Shown here: in pieces, positions 8,282 to 15,640 of the stretch
Numbering within the stretch: the stretch's first letter is position 1
Layout of the letters: each line of letters opens with the position of its first letter
NCBI GenBank assembly: GCA_963665925.1
Contig: OY762511.1
Location: 2,604,001-2,668,000, forward strand
Origin: G963665925 sp963665925
GTDB lineage: Bacteria; Bacillota; Clostridia; Peptostreptococcales; Acidaminobacteraceae
Length of the DNA: 64,000 bases
Direction: 5' to 3'
Notes under the pieces: generated by a model
What the model saw: the letters and a program-made list of their open reading frames with translations, nothing else
What the model was told of the DNA's origin: nothing
Database searches by the model: none
Made by a program: the position numbers and the translations under genes

Positions 8282-8622
8282 CACTAAATAGCATATTGGC
8301 TTTTTCAGTCTTCCTCATCGGGTTTTACGGCCTGATTATGAGCGGTAATATCATTAAGTCCATAATTAGCTTGAACATTGTCCAGACATCGCTGATACTG
8401 CTCTTTATCAATCTTTCAAGACATGCTGGGACCGGTCTTCCAATTATCGGTTCAGGTACGGGCGTCCCCATAGACCCCTTGCCGCAGGCCCTCATGATTA
8501 CGGCAATTGTCATTGGCGCATCGATCACATCGCTGAGTCTGATGCTAACAATTAAGATTTTTCACTACTACGGCACTTTGGAATGGCATGAGATTCTTGA
8601 AATGATCGAGACGATTAGATAA
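8278..8622 (+). CDS. mrpC: Antiporter subunit C (MrpC/MbhG-like, NuoK homologue)
   Basis: A 114-residue NuoK/MnhC-family protein of three transmembrane helices. Conserved features are SGNIIKSIISLNIVQTSLILL in helix 2 and DPLPQALMITAIVIGASIT, the near-invariant PLPQALVLTAIVI motif. It overlaps mrpB by four bases and is 11 bases before mrpD. The subunit bridges the antiporter-like subunit D to the rest of the membrane arm. Confidence 0.93.
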   Translation: MTLNSILAFSVFLIGFYGLIMSGNIIKSIISLNIVQTSLILLFINLSRHAGTGLPIIGSGTGVPIDPLPQALMITAIVIGASITSLSLMLTIKIFHYYGTLEWHEILEMIETIR

Positions 8623-8633
8623 GGGAGGAGAAT

Positions 8634-10232
8634 ATGCTGGATTTGACATTATCACTCATTTTCATACCTATGATTCTGGCTGTCTTCATTTTCCTGATGG
8701 ATAAAAGGTGGAGCAACAGATTGAGTATCATCATTCAGCCTGTGCTCATGCTCATGGTTTTGATCTTGTGCCGGGAAATCTATCAGCATGGAAACCTGAT
8801 GTACATACTGGGGGGCTGGGAACAAGGTGTAGGCATTCCCATCAAGGTCGACCAGAAAAGCATTATTTTCATGATTCTGACGGCAATTGGTACGACCTAC
8901 AGCATTACCTTCAGTTGGATCGAACACAGGGATGACCATAAGTATCTCTTCTTCATACTCTTTCTCGAAGGTGCGCTTATGGCGCTTTTTCAGGCGGGAG
9001 ACATATTTACACTCTTCATATTGCTGGAACTTATTACTATCATCGCAGGGATTCTGATTACCTACGAAAAGGAAGGCATATCTGTAAAGGCGGGCCTTTA
9101 TTATCTTTTAATCAATTCAGTAGGCATGACCATCTATTTGATGGGTGTCATCCTCATTTATAACTCAGTGGGTGTTCTGGATATGGCGCTTATGCGTGAA
9201 GCGCTTTCAAAGGCACCGCTTACGGCAATACAGCATGCTGCTCTCGGGTGTTTTATAACGGCATTCGCCGTAAAGACAGCCATGTTTCCTGTAAATAGTT
9301 GGCTGCCCTTTGCACATGGTTCCGCACCGACTCAAATGTCAGCACTCTTATCAGGACTTCTTGTTAAAATAGGCATCTATGGTCTGTTGAGGTTTATGGA
9401 GGTTTTCCCAGTTACATCCTACATGCACCTCATACTGGCCCTGGGGGTTGTGACTGCCATTTATGGTGTTGTCATGGCCATGCTGCAGAAGGACTTGAAA
9501 CTGATTCTAGCCTATCATACCATCTCGCAGATGGGGCTGATCATCATGGGGCTTGCCTCCGGGAAAAAGGAAGGCTTCACTGGAAGTCTCCTACATGACG
9601 TCAACCATTTTATGTTCAAAAGCCTCTTGTTCCTGGGCGTAGGTGTTCTGATCCACCTGTACGGCACCAGGGAGGTTTCCAAAATACGTGGTGTGCTGAA
9701 GGAACAGCCTATTGTAGGCTACAGTCTTCTTGTTGGAGTTCTTGGTATAACCGGCGCGCCGCTGTTTGATGGAAGTCTGAGTAAAATACTCATAGAGGAG
9801 AGTTTTATTGGCGGTTGGAGCTACTTGATCATATTGACTGTAAACCTGGGGACCATTGTATCCTTCTTGAAATTTTCTCAGATTTTCAGGGGAAAAGCAC
9901 GTGTCAGACACGCTGATAAGGTGAATGGCTGGAAGGTGTATACCGTAGCCGTGATGGCATTTCTGACATTGATCACCTATCCGCTGGAGCTCATATTCTT
10001 TGATATGCCTTGGTCGGATGTGCACTTCACAGTTAAGAATCTGTCCAAAGGGGCTGTGGAGTTTTATGGTCTGTTTGCACTGGCATATGTTATCTACAAC
10101 AAGGGACTTAAGAAACTGCTTAAACGATATCCAAAGCTTGGGAAGGGGAAAATGGGCTTTCAATCAGCGAACTGCATGATTCTACTTTTCCTTGGCGGTG
10201 TTTGGGGATATTTTCTGCTCATCCTGCACTAA
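8634..10232 (+). CDS. mrpD: Antiporter subunit D (MrpD/MbhH-like, proton-channel subunit)
   Basis: A 532-residue protein of about 14 transmembrane helices, homologous to complex I NuoL/M/N. The key charged residues are present: the Glu in FILLELITIIAGILITYEKE (helix 5) and the Lys in FAVKTAMFPVNSWLPFAH (helix 7), with a later HTISQMGLIIMG channel helix. It is the only large antiporter-like subunit in the operon; standard Mrp has both MrpA and MrpD. GGGAGG precedes the ATG. A strong terminator follows the stop, so no oxidoreductase gene belongs to this operon downstream. Confidence 0.93.
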   Translation: MLDLTLSLIFIPMILAVFIFLMDKRWSNRLSIIIQPVLMLMVLILCREIYQHGNLMYILGGWEQGVGIPIKVDQKSIIFMILTAIGTTYSITFSWIEHRDDHKYLFFILFLEGALMALFQAGDIFTLFILLELITIIAGILITYEKEGISVKAGLYYLLINSVGMTIYLMGVILIYNSVGVLDMALMREALSKAPLTAIQHAALGCFITAFAVKTAMFPVNSWLPFAHGSAPTQMSALLSGLLVKIGIYGLLRFMEVFPVTSYMHLILALGVVTAIYGVVMAMLQKDLKLILAYHTISQMGLIIMGLASGKKEGFTGSLLHDVNHFMFKSLLFLGVGVLIHLYGTREVSKIRGVLKEQPIVGYSLLVGVLGITGAPLFDGSLSKILIEESFIGGWSYLIILTVNLGTIVSFLKFSQIFRGKARVRHADKVNGWKVYTVAVMAFLTLITYPLELIFFDMPWSDVHFTVKNLSKGAVEFYGLFALAYVIYNKGLKKLLKRYPKLGKGKMGFQSANCMILLFLGGVWGYFLLILH

Positions 10233-10287
10233 GGGAAGGGCATATTCATGAACCATCCAGTTTAGAAAGTCAATTGAGTTCAATGAA

Positions 10288-10336
10288 AAAGGGCCATGGA
10301 TGGATTGGGTGACCAATCTATTCATAGCCCTTTAAA
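10288..10336. terminator. Long bidirectional terminator after mrpD
   Basis: AAAGGGC (10288-10294) pairs with GCCCTTT (10327-10333), and the inner arms including GATTGG/CCAATC extend the stem to roughly twenty pairs with a few mismatches. It serves mrpD and the convergent nitroreductase gene. Confidence 0.85.
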
Positions 10337-10373
10337 ATGCTGGAAATTAATTTTTCTATTTGAAGTCTCGGTA

Positions 10374-11138
10374 TTATATCCAGTATTTCAACATGCATTC
10401 AACAGAACGCGCCATTTCTTTTGCAAAATCTGATCCGAATTTTCTGAAGTAGAGATGCTGGCCGTAATTCTCAGCGTCTGGATGTTCAGAGAAGTTCATT
10501 TTGCTGGAATACGGATGGTACATCTGTTCGAAAGCATCGGGCCCCATACGCTGATACTTCTCATTGTAAACGATGGTCTCCTGAGGAAACCGCTGACGTG
10601 GCTGAGGCTGCGGTTCCTTAGGATGTCCCAGTGTCAACATGCCAATTGGGAAAACATAGTCTGGCAGGTCAAGCAGTTCTTTATGTATTTCATAGTTTTC
10701 CATAATATCGCCGATGTAACAAGTGCCAAGTCCCAGTGATTCAGCGGCTATAACGGCATTTTGAGCAGCAATCATGGCATCGCTGATTGCCAGCATGAGG
10801 TTGGCCGTGGAAGGCTTGTCAAAATCTAGCCCCTTTCGTTTACATGCTTCACGGACGTTCGAGTACTCAAAATAGTCATAGGTACGCTGGAGGTCTGCAA
10901 GGAAGATCAGGCTGACAGGTGCCGCAGCGATAAAGGGCTGGTCGTCACAGGTCTTGCTGAGGGTGGCTCTTGTCGAAGCGTCCTTAATGACAATGATGGA
11001 ATAAAGCATCATGTTTCCTGCTGTCGGTGCACGCATTGCAGCGTGTAGAATTTGCTGAAGGTCACTCTCTGAAACCTCTTTGGATTCATAGGACCGGATT
11101 GACGTTCTGTCATTCATGAGTTCTAGGGTCTTGTTCAT
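10374..11138 (-). CDS. Nitroreductase-family flavoprotein
   Basis: A 254-residue predicted FMN-dependent NAD(P)H oxidoreductase. The N-terminal NDRTSIRSYESKEVSESDLQ has the R-S-x-R FMN-phosphate-binding pattern; APTAGNMMLYSIIVIKD and AAESLGLGTCYIGDI are the other conserved blocks. Family members reduce nitroaromatics, quinones or flavins; the natural substrate is unknown. The ATG at 11138 has GGAGG seven bases upstream; the longer reading adds 15 unsupported residues. The C-terminal ~50 residues beyond the core (from MYHPYSSK) are found in only some subfamilies. The AraC gene upstream faces the same way, 85 bases away. Confidence 0.88.
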   Translation of the reverse strand: MNKTLELMNDRTSIRSYESKEVSESDLQQILHAAMRAPTAGNMMLYSIIVIKDASTRATLSKTCDDQPFIAAAPVSLIFLADLQRTYDYFEYSNVREACKRKGLDFDKPSTANLMLAISDAMIAAQNAVIAAESLGLGTCYIGDIMENYEIHKELLDLPDYVFPIGMLTLGHPKEPQPQPRQRFPQETIVYNEKYQRMGPDAFEQMYHPYSSKMNFSEHPDAENYGQHLYFRKFGSDFAKEMARSVECMLKYWI

Positions 11139-11223
11139 ATTCGCCTCCACGCGGTTGAATTGAGTCCTGCTAAATACTATCACTAAGAGATTTATTCGGT
11201 ATAGGCAGTCTATAATCCTTTGC

Positions 11224-11937
11224 CTATATGTTTTTTGCCCGTCGATACTGAATGGGTGTCTTGTTTTCGAATTTCTTGAAAATACGTGTGTAATAGCCAG
11301 CGTTGCAAAAACTGAAGAGCTCGCTGATTTCAGAAATCGACATCTTGGTCAGCTCCAGAAAGTACTTGGATTCCTCAACCTTATGGGCCTGTATGTATTC
11401 AACGACTGTATAGCCAACCTCTTTTTTGAAATAGGAAGCCAAATACTCCTTGGAAACGCCCAGATGCTTGGCAACGTGGGTCAGTGAAATATCTTCCGAT
11501 ATGTTTTCATGAATGAACTGGATGGCCTTGACGATATGCAGCGGATACTGCGAGGTGCGCTCCTTGCGGATGAGCTCGACAAACTCAAGGGCCATTTCGT
11601 ATTCAAGGTCCTGGAGTTTTTTAATATCCATGAGCCGTTCGATTTCATATATGAAGACATCGCTGAGCGAGTAGGCGTCTTCCGGGTGGACATTGGACTC
11701 TATGGCCGCCCGCGCGAAAAGCGTACAGGAGGCAATGAGTGAGTTTTTGGTAGAGCGCAGAGGCGTATCTGCAAGTCGGGCGCGTTCCAGGGCGTTGATG
11801 GCATTGAGAATTTCGACGACATCATCCGACAGGCAGCGCTTCATTGCACTTAGAAGCTTTCTTTCAAGGTAGTAGGAAGGATGTTTGTAAAAGCTGTTCA
11901 AATGTTCCATTTTCAAATGGATATGCCTTGATGACAT
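11224..11937 (-). CDS. AraC-family transcriptional regulator
   Basis: A 237-residue predicted regulator with two C-terminal helix-turn-helix motifs (residues ~135-235: ISLTHVAKHLGVSKEYLASYFKKEVG and ISEISELFSFCNAGYYTRIFKK, ending in TPIQYR). The N-terminal ~125 residues are helical, of the type seen in a YSIRK-like AraC subgroup rather than a cupin. AGGAGGT precedes the ATG. It is divergent from the sugar ABC transporter operon, so it is the likely activator of that operon, perhaps in response to the imported disaccharide. Confidence 0.9.
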   Translation of the reverse strand: MSSRHIHLKMEHLNSFYKHPSYYLERKLLSAMKRCLSDDVVEILNAINALERARLADTPLRSTKNSLIASCTLFARAAIESNVHPEDAYSLSDVFIYEIERLMDIKKLQDLEYEMALEFVELIRKERTSQYPLHIVKAIQFIHENISEDISLTHVAKHLGVSKEYLASYFKKEVGYTVVEYIQAHKVEESKYFLELTKMSISEISELFSFCNAGYYTRIFKKFENKTPIQYRRAKNI

Positions 11938-11990
11938 GCAGACCTCCTAAGCCAAAAGGAATGAATTCTGGTATATGGACAAACATAAGT

Positions 11991-12100
11991 ATTATAAAGG
12001 ATTGGAAATCATTGTTTTGGAATCGATTTCCCGGGTAGGTTAATATTGTGTATCTAACATTAAAATAATATATATGCAGTAAAAAATCAAGCCGTATAAT
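11991..12100. promoter_or_regulatory. Divergent promoter region, AraC gene and sugar ABC operon
   Basis: The plus strand has TATAAT at 12095-12100 with no recognisable -35, as expected for an activator-dependent promoter. The minus strand has TATAAT at 11991-11996 for the regulator. Between them GGAAATC (12004-12010) and GATTTCC (12025-12031) form an inverted repeat, a candidate regulator site. Confidence 0.5.
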
Positions 12101-12144
12101 AAGGGTGTAAAAAACAACAGTATGACTCAAGGGGGAGTTAAGAA

Positions 12145-13431
12145 ATGAAAAAGACTTTTGCAATACTACTTGCGCTGGTTCTAATGATGTCATTCACATT
12201 AACGGGTTGTGCTTCAAAACCTGCGCCGGCTGAAGAGCCAGCTGCAGAACCTGCTGCACAGGAAGAACCGGAACAGGCTGCTGAAGAAGCAGAACCGACA
12301 CCAGCTGAGAAAGTTACTGTAAACTTTGCAGTACAAGCTGACTCAACGGATGCGCTTGCACAGATCGTTGAAGCCTTCAATGCGCAAAACGACAGCTATG
12401 AAGTTGAAGCAATCATTATGACAAATGACTCAGGCAACATGCATGACCAGCTTATGAATTCACTTTCAAGCAAGTCCGGTGAGTACGATGTGATTTCTAT
12501 GGACGTTGTTTGGGCTGGCGAATTTGCAGCTGCCGGTTACCTGCAACCAATCGACAGCATTATTCGTGATGCAGGCTGGAAAGTGACTGATTTCAACGCA
12601 GGCTCTATGGCTTCAGGAAAATATAAAGGCAAGAATTATGTCCTGCCTTATTTCTCTGACCTTGGATTCCTATACTACCGTACAGACATTGTTTCAGCAG
12701 AAGACGCTGCAAAGCTTCAGGCTGGAGATTACACTTGGGCTGACCTGCTCGCAATGGCTGAAGCTTATGCCGGTGAGGCGGGAACCTCTTATGGTCACGT
12801 ATACCAGTCAAAGCAATACGAAGGTCTTACTTGTAACCTGAACGAATTCAGCGCCAACTGGTCAGACGTTGAGGGTGGCCTTGAAATGATGAAAGCCTTC
12901 ACAGATTCAGACGCAACACCTAAGGATATTCTTACATATACTGAGGGTGAAACGCACAATGCTTTCCTAAACGGTGAGACTGTTTTTGCGAGAAACTGGC
13001 CATATATGAATGGTATGGCTGCTAGTGGCGACTACCCTGTAAAAGCTGAACAGGTAGGTTATGCACCACTGCCTAACGGCGGAACTGTCGGTGGATGGAT
13101 TCTTGGTCTGAATGCAAACTCTGCAAATCAGGAAGGCGCTGTAGCGTTCCTGAAGTTTATTGCAGGTCCTGAAGGTCAAAAAATCAACGCTACTGTGGGC
13201 AGCTACCTTCCAGGCTTCAACGCACTTCTAGAAGATGAAGACGTTCTGGCTTCGAATGCACTGCTGACTGACCCTGGTTTCCAAAATGCGCTTTCGGCAA
13301 CAATCGCACGTCCTGTAACTGCAAACTATGCAGCTGCTTCTGACACGATTCAGGTAAAAGCGCATGCCTTCCTTTCGGAGAACGGCGAACTTGAAAGTGC
13401 TGTTTCAGAAATTGAAGGTGTACTTGAGTAA
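12145..13431 (+). CDS. Sugar ABC transporter substrate-binding lipoprotein
   Basis: A 428-residue family 1 extracellular solute-binding protein. The signal peptide ends in the lipobox LTGC with acylated Cys22, so the mature protein is membrane-anchored outside the cell. A low-complexity Ala/Glu/Pro linker follows (residues ~26-55). The core shows DVISMDVVWAGEFAAAGYL and a GGWILGLNANSANQEGAVAFLKF stretch, as in maltose/trehalose-type binding proteins. It is first in an operon with two permeases and a GH65 phosphorylase, implying an alpha-linked disaccharide as ligand. The strong hairpin after its stop would favour excess binding protein over permeases. Confidence 0.9.
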   Translation: MKKTFAILLALVLMMSFTLTGCASKPAPAEEPAAEPAAQEEPEQAAEEAEPTPAEKVTVNFAVQADSTDALAQIVEAFNAQNDSYEVEAIIMTNDSGNMHDQLMNSLSSKSGEYDVISMDVVWAGEFAAAGYLQPIDSIIRDAGWKVTDFNAGSMASGKYKGKNYVLPYFSDLGFLYYRTDIVSAEDAAKLQAGDYTWADLLAMAEAYAGEAGTSYGHVYQSKQYEGLTCNLNEFSANWSDVEGGLEMMKAFTDSDATPKDILTYTEGETHNAFLNGETVFARNWPYMNGMAASGDYPVKAEQVGYAPLPNGGTVGGWILGLNANSANQEGAVAFLKFIAGPEGQKINATVGSYLPGFNALLEDEDVLASNALLTDPGFQNALSATIARPVTANYAAASDTIQVKAHAFLSENGELESAVSEIEGVLE

Positions 13432-13458
13432 TTCTTGAGGCAAAGATTTAGTCAAAGT

Positions 13459-13496
13459 AAAGCTTTAGTGGCAGGGCTTGCCACTAAAGCTTTTTT
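13459..13496 (+). terminator. Intercistronic terminator after the binding-protein gene
   Basis: A perfect 15-base stem (13459-13473 with 13479-13493), loop GGGCT, then a T-run. It sits between the binding-protein gene and the permease genes of the same operon, so partial read-through is likely. Confidence 0.88.
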
Positions 13497-13550
13497 AAAA
13501 GGATGCTTAGCAGTTTACATCAATCGTGCGGTTATGAAGAAGGTGATCAA

Positions 13551-14798
13551 TTGAAAAGGTTATTAAAGTTTATTGATCAAAAATTGGGATATGTGCTTAT
13601 TTTGCCAGCTATCATTTTCATTCTTTTATTTTCACTGCTCCCAATTATTGAATCGACAAAGTATGCATTCTTCGATTTTCAGCTCAACGACCAGCAGAAA
13701 TCGGGATTGTATTTCAACGAAAGATACAACGTGGATTTGACATTAGAAACCTATGACTATCTGGACTACTATCTTGAAACGGAAATGGATGTAGTCAATG
13801 AGGCGTATTCCAGAGAACAGATTCGTATGGCACGTGAAGTGCTTTCAGCGCAGCTCGAGGTGCTGAAAAACGAGTTTGGAGAGTCCGCAGGAATTGTAGA
13901 ACTCAGTGGTGACTTGTCAGACAGGCTCAAAGGGTATGATGAAGCGGTTTATGAAAAGCTGGACGTAGTTTACAGCTTGGAAGAACCCTTCATTCTTGAA
14001 GAAGATATTTACGCAGTTGCCTCTGAGCTGGAGACGGCATATATCAAGGCGAACTTCAGCGGTGTGGACAATTTCAAGGCAATTGGATCAGATAAACGTG
14101 TACAGGGTTCTCTTATTGTGACACTCATATTTACAATTGCCTCAGTTACGCTTGAGCTTGTGTTCGGACTTGTTCTCTCCCTTATTATGAATAAGGCAAT
14201 GACAGGCCGTGGTATGATCCGTACCATCTCACTGATACCATGGGCCATTCCAACATCCGTTGCGGCACTGATCTGGGCTTATCTGTATAACGGCTCTAAC
14301 GGGATTGTCGCAATGCTTCTTGCGAAGATGGGTATTCTGGAAAGCTCGGCAGACCTGCTCTTATCGGGTTCAAGTGCGCTGGGCGCTGTTATTATGGCCG
14401 ATGTTTGGAAGACGACACCCTATATGGCGCTGCTCCTTCTCGCAGGCCTTCAAACGATTCCATCAAGTCTTTATGAAGCGTCATCACTTGACGGTGCGAA
14501 CAAGTGGCAGCAGTTTACCAATGTGACATTGCCCCTTCTTAAACCATCAATTATGGTTGCCCTGCTCTTTAGAACGCTGGATGCATTCAGGGTATTCGAC
14601 CTGATTTATGTACTTACAGGTGGGGGTCCTGGCGGCAAGACAGAATCCATTTCCATCTATGCTTATAAGACCATGTTCGCCCAAACCCGTTTTGGCTATG
14701 GGTCGGCAGTGGTACTGGTAATGGCAATTGTTGTTGGCATAATTTCCTATGCGTACATCAAGATTCTCGATGTGCAGCTTATATCGGAGGAGAGGTGA
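13551..14798 (+). CDS. Sugar ABC transporter permease (MalF-like) with large external insert
   Basis: A 415-residue membrane permease. The first helix (~12-33) is followed by about 150 residues of acidic, mostly helical sequence (from NDQQKSGLYF to KANFSGVDNF) before the remaining helices, so the external loop after helix 1 is much larger than in common 290-residue permeases. The EAA loop is EASSLDGANKWQQFTNVTLPLL, which docks the ATPase. The TTG at 13551 is preferred over ATG 13503 because AAGGTGATCAA lies just before it. The operon encodes no ATPase, so a shared MsmX/UgpC-like ATPase elsewhere is expected. Confidence 0.87.
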   Translation: MKRLLKFIDQKLGYVLILPAIIFILLFSLLPIIESTKYAFFDFQLNDQQKSGLYFNERYNVDLTLETYDYLDYYLETEMDVVNEAYSREQIRMAREVLSAQLEVLKNEFGESAGIVELSGDLSDRLKGYDEAVYEKLDVVYSLEEPFILEEDIYAVASELETAYIKANFSGVDNFKAIGSDKRVQGSLIVTLIFTIASVTLELVFGLVLSLIMNKAMTGRGMIRTISLIPWAIPTSVAALIWAYLYNGSNGIVAMLLAKMGILESSADLLLSGSSALGAVIMADVWKTTPYMALLLLAGLQTIPSSLYEASSLDGANKWQQFTNVTLPLLKPSIMVALLFRTLDAFRVFDLIYVLTGGGPGGKTESISIYAYKTMFAQTRFGYGSAVVLVMAIVVGIISYAYIKILDVQLISEER

Positions 14799-14802
14799 TC
14801 CC

Positions 14803-15627
14803 ATGGAAAACAATAAGACAAGAAAGCTATTCTATGCGGCCATCGCCCTATACCTGTTCATTATCATATTCCCTTTTATATGGGTCTTCATCACATCCTT
14901 TAAGCCGGAGACCGAAATATTTGGTTCAAGTGCATTTAAGCTTGTTGCGAATGAACCGACGCTTGAACACTACAGGGCACTCTTTGAAGCCAACATACTC
15001 AGAGCGCTTAAGAACAGCCTTATCATTTCGAGCATAACGACTGCCTATGTAACACTGGTCGCGGCATTTTGTGCATATGCCATTGCAAGACTTGATTTTC
15101 TCGGTAAAAGACTCCTGCTTGCCGTAGTGCTTGGAACATCGATGTTCCCGCAAATGATCGTAGTGGGTCCTATTTACAGGACTTTTGTGGAGCTTGGCTG
15201 GACAAATTCCTACTGGATTACCCTGCCGTATTCCATGATTTCCCTGCCAGTGGCCATATATATTCTTGTAACGCATTTTGCAAAGGTTCCAAAGGAAATG
15301 GAAGAGTCGGCCTTTATGGATGGTGCTTCAAAGTGGGAGACCTTTATTAAGATTATCCTGCCGCTTGCACTGCCAGGTCTGTTCACATCGGCAATCATCA
15401 CCTTTATTGGCGTATGGAATGAGTTCCTGCTTTCATTGACCCTGAACTCCGATGCCAACTATCATACTGCGCCAGTTGCGATTTCATACCTGAGGGGACA
15501 GTTTGAGATATTCTGGGGACAAGTTACTGCTGCGACGGTGCTTGTAACGATTCCTACATTATTTATTGTTATTTTATTCCAGAAACAGATTATTTCCGGT
15601 TTGACATCCGGCGCGGTTAAAGAATAG
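14803..15627 (+). CDS. Sugar ABC transporter permease (MalG-like)
   Basis: A 274-residue permease with six predicted transmembrane helices. The EAA motif reads EESAFMDGASKWETFIKIILPLALP. The start at 14803 follows GGAGGAGAGGTGATC and lies 4 bases after the upstream permease stop, so the two are translationally linked. It pairs with the MalF-like subunit to form the membrane channel of the disaccharide importer. Confidence 0.92.
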   Translation: MENNKTRKLFYAAIALYLFIIIFPFIWVFITSFKPETEIFGSSAFKLVANEPTLEHYRALFEANILRALKNSLIISSITTAYVTLVAAFCAYAIARLDFLGKRLLLAVVLGTSMFPQMIVVGPIYRTFVELGWTNSYWITLPYSMISLPVAIYILVTHFAKVPKEMEESAFMDGASKWETFIKIILPLALPGLFTSAIITFIGVWNEFLLSLTLNSDANYHTAPVAISYLRGQFEIFWGQVTAATVLVTIPTLFIVILFQKQIISGLTSGAVKE

Positions 15628-15640
15628 GAGATATGAAGCT

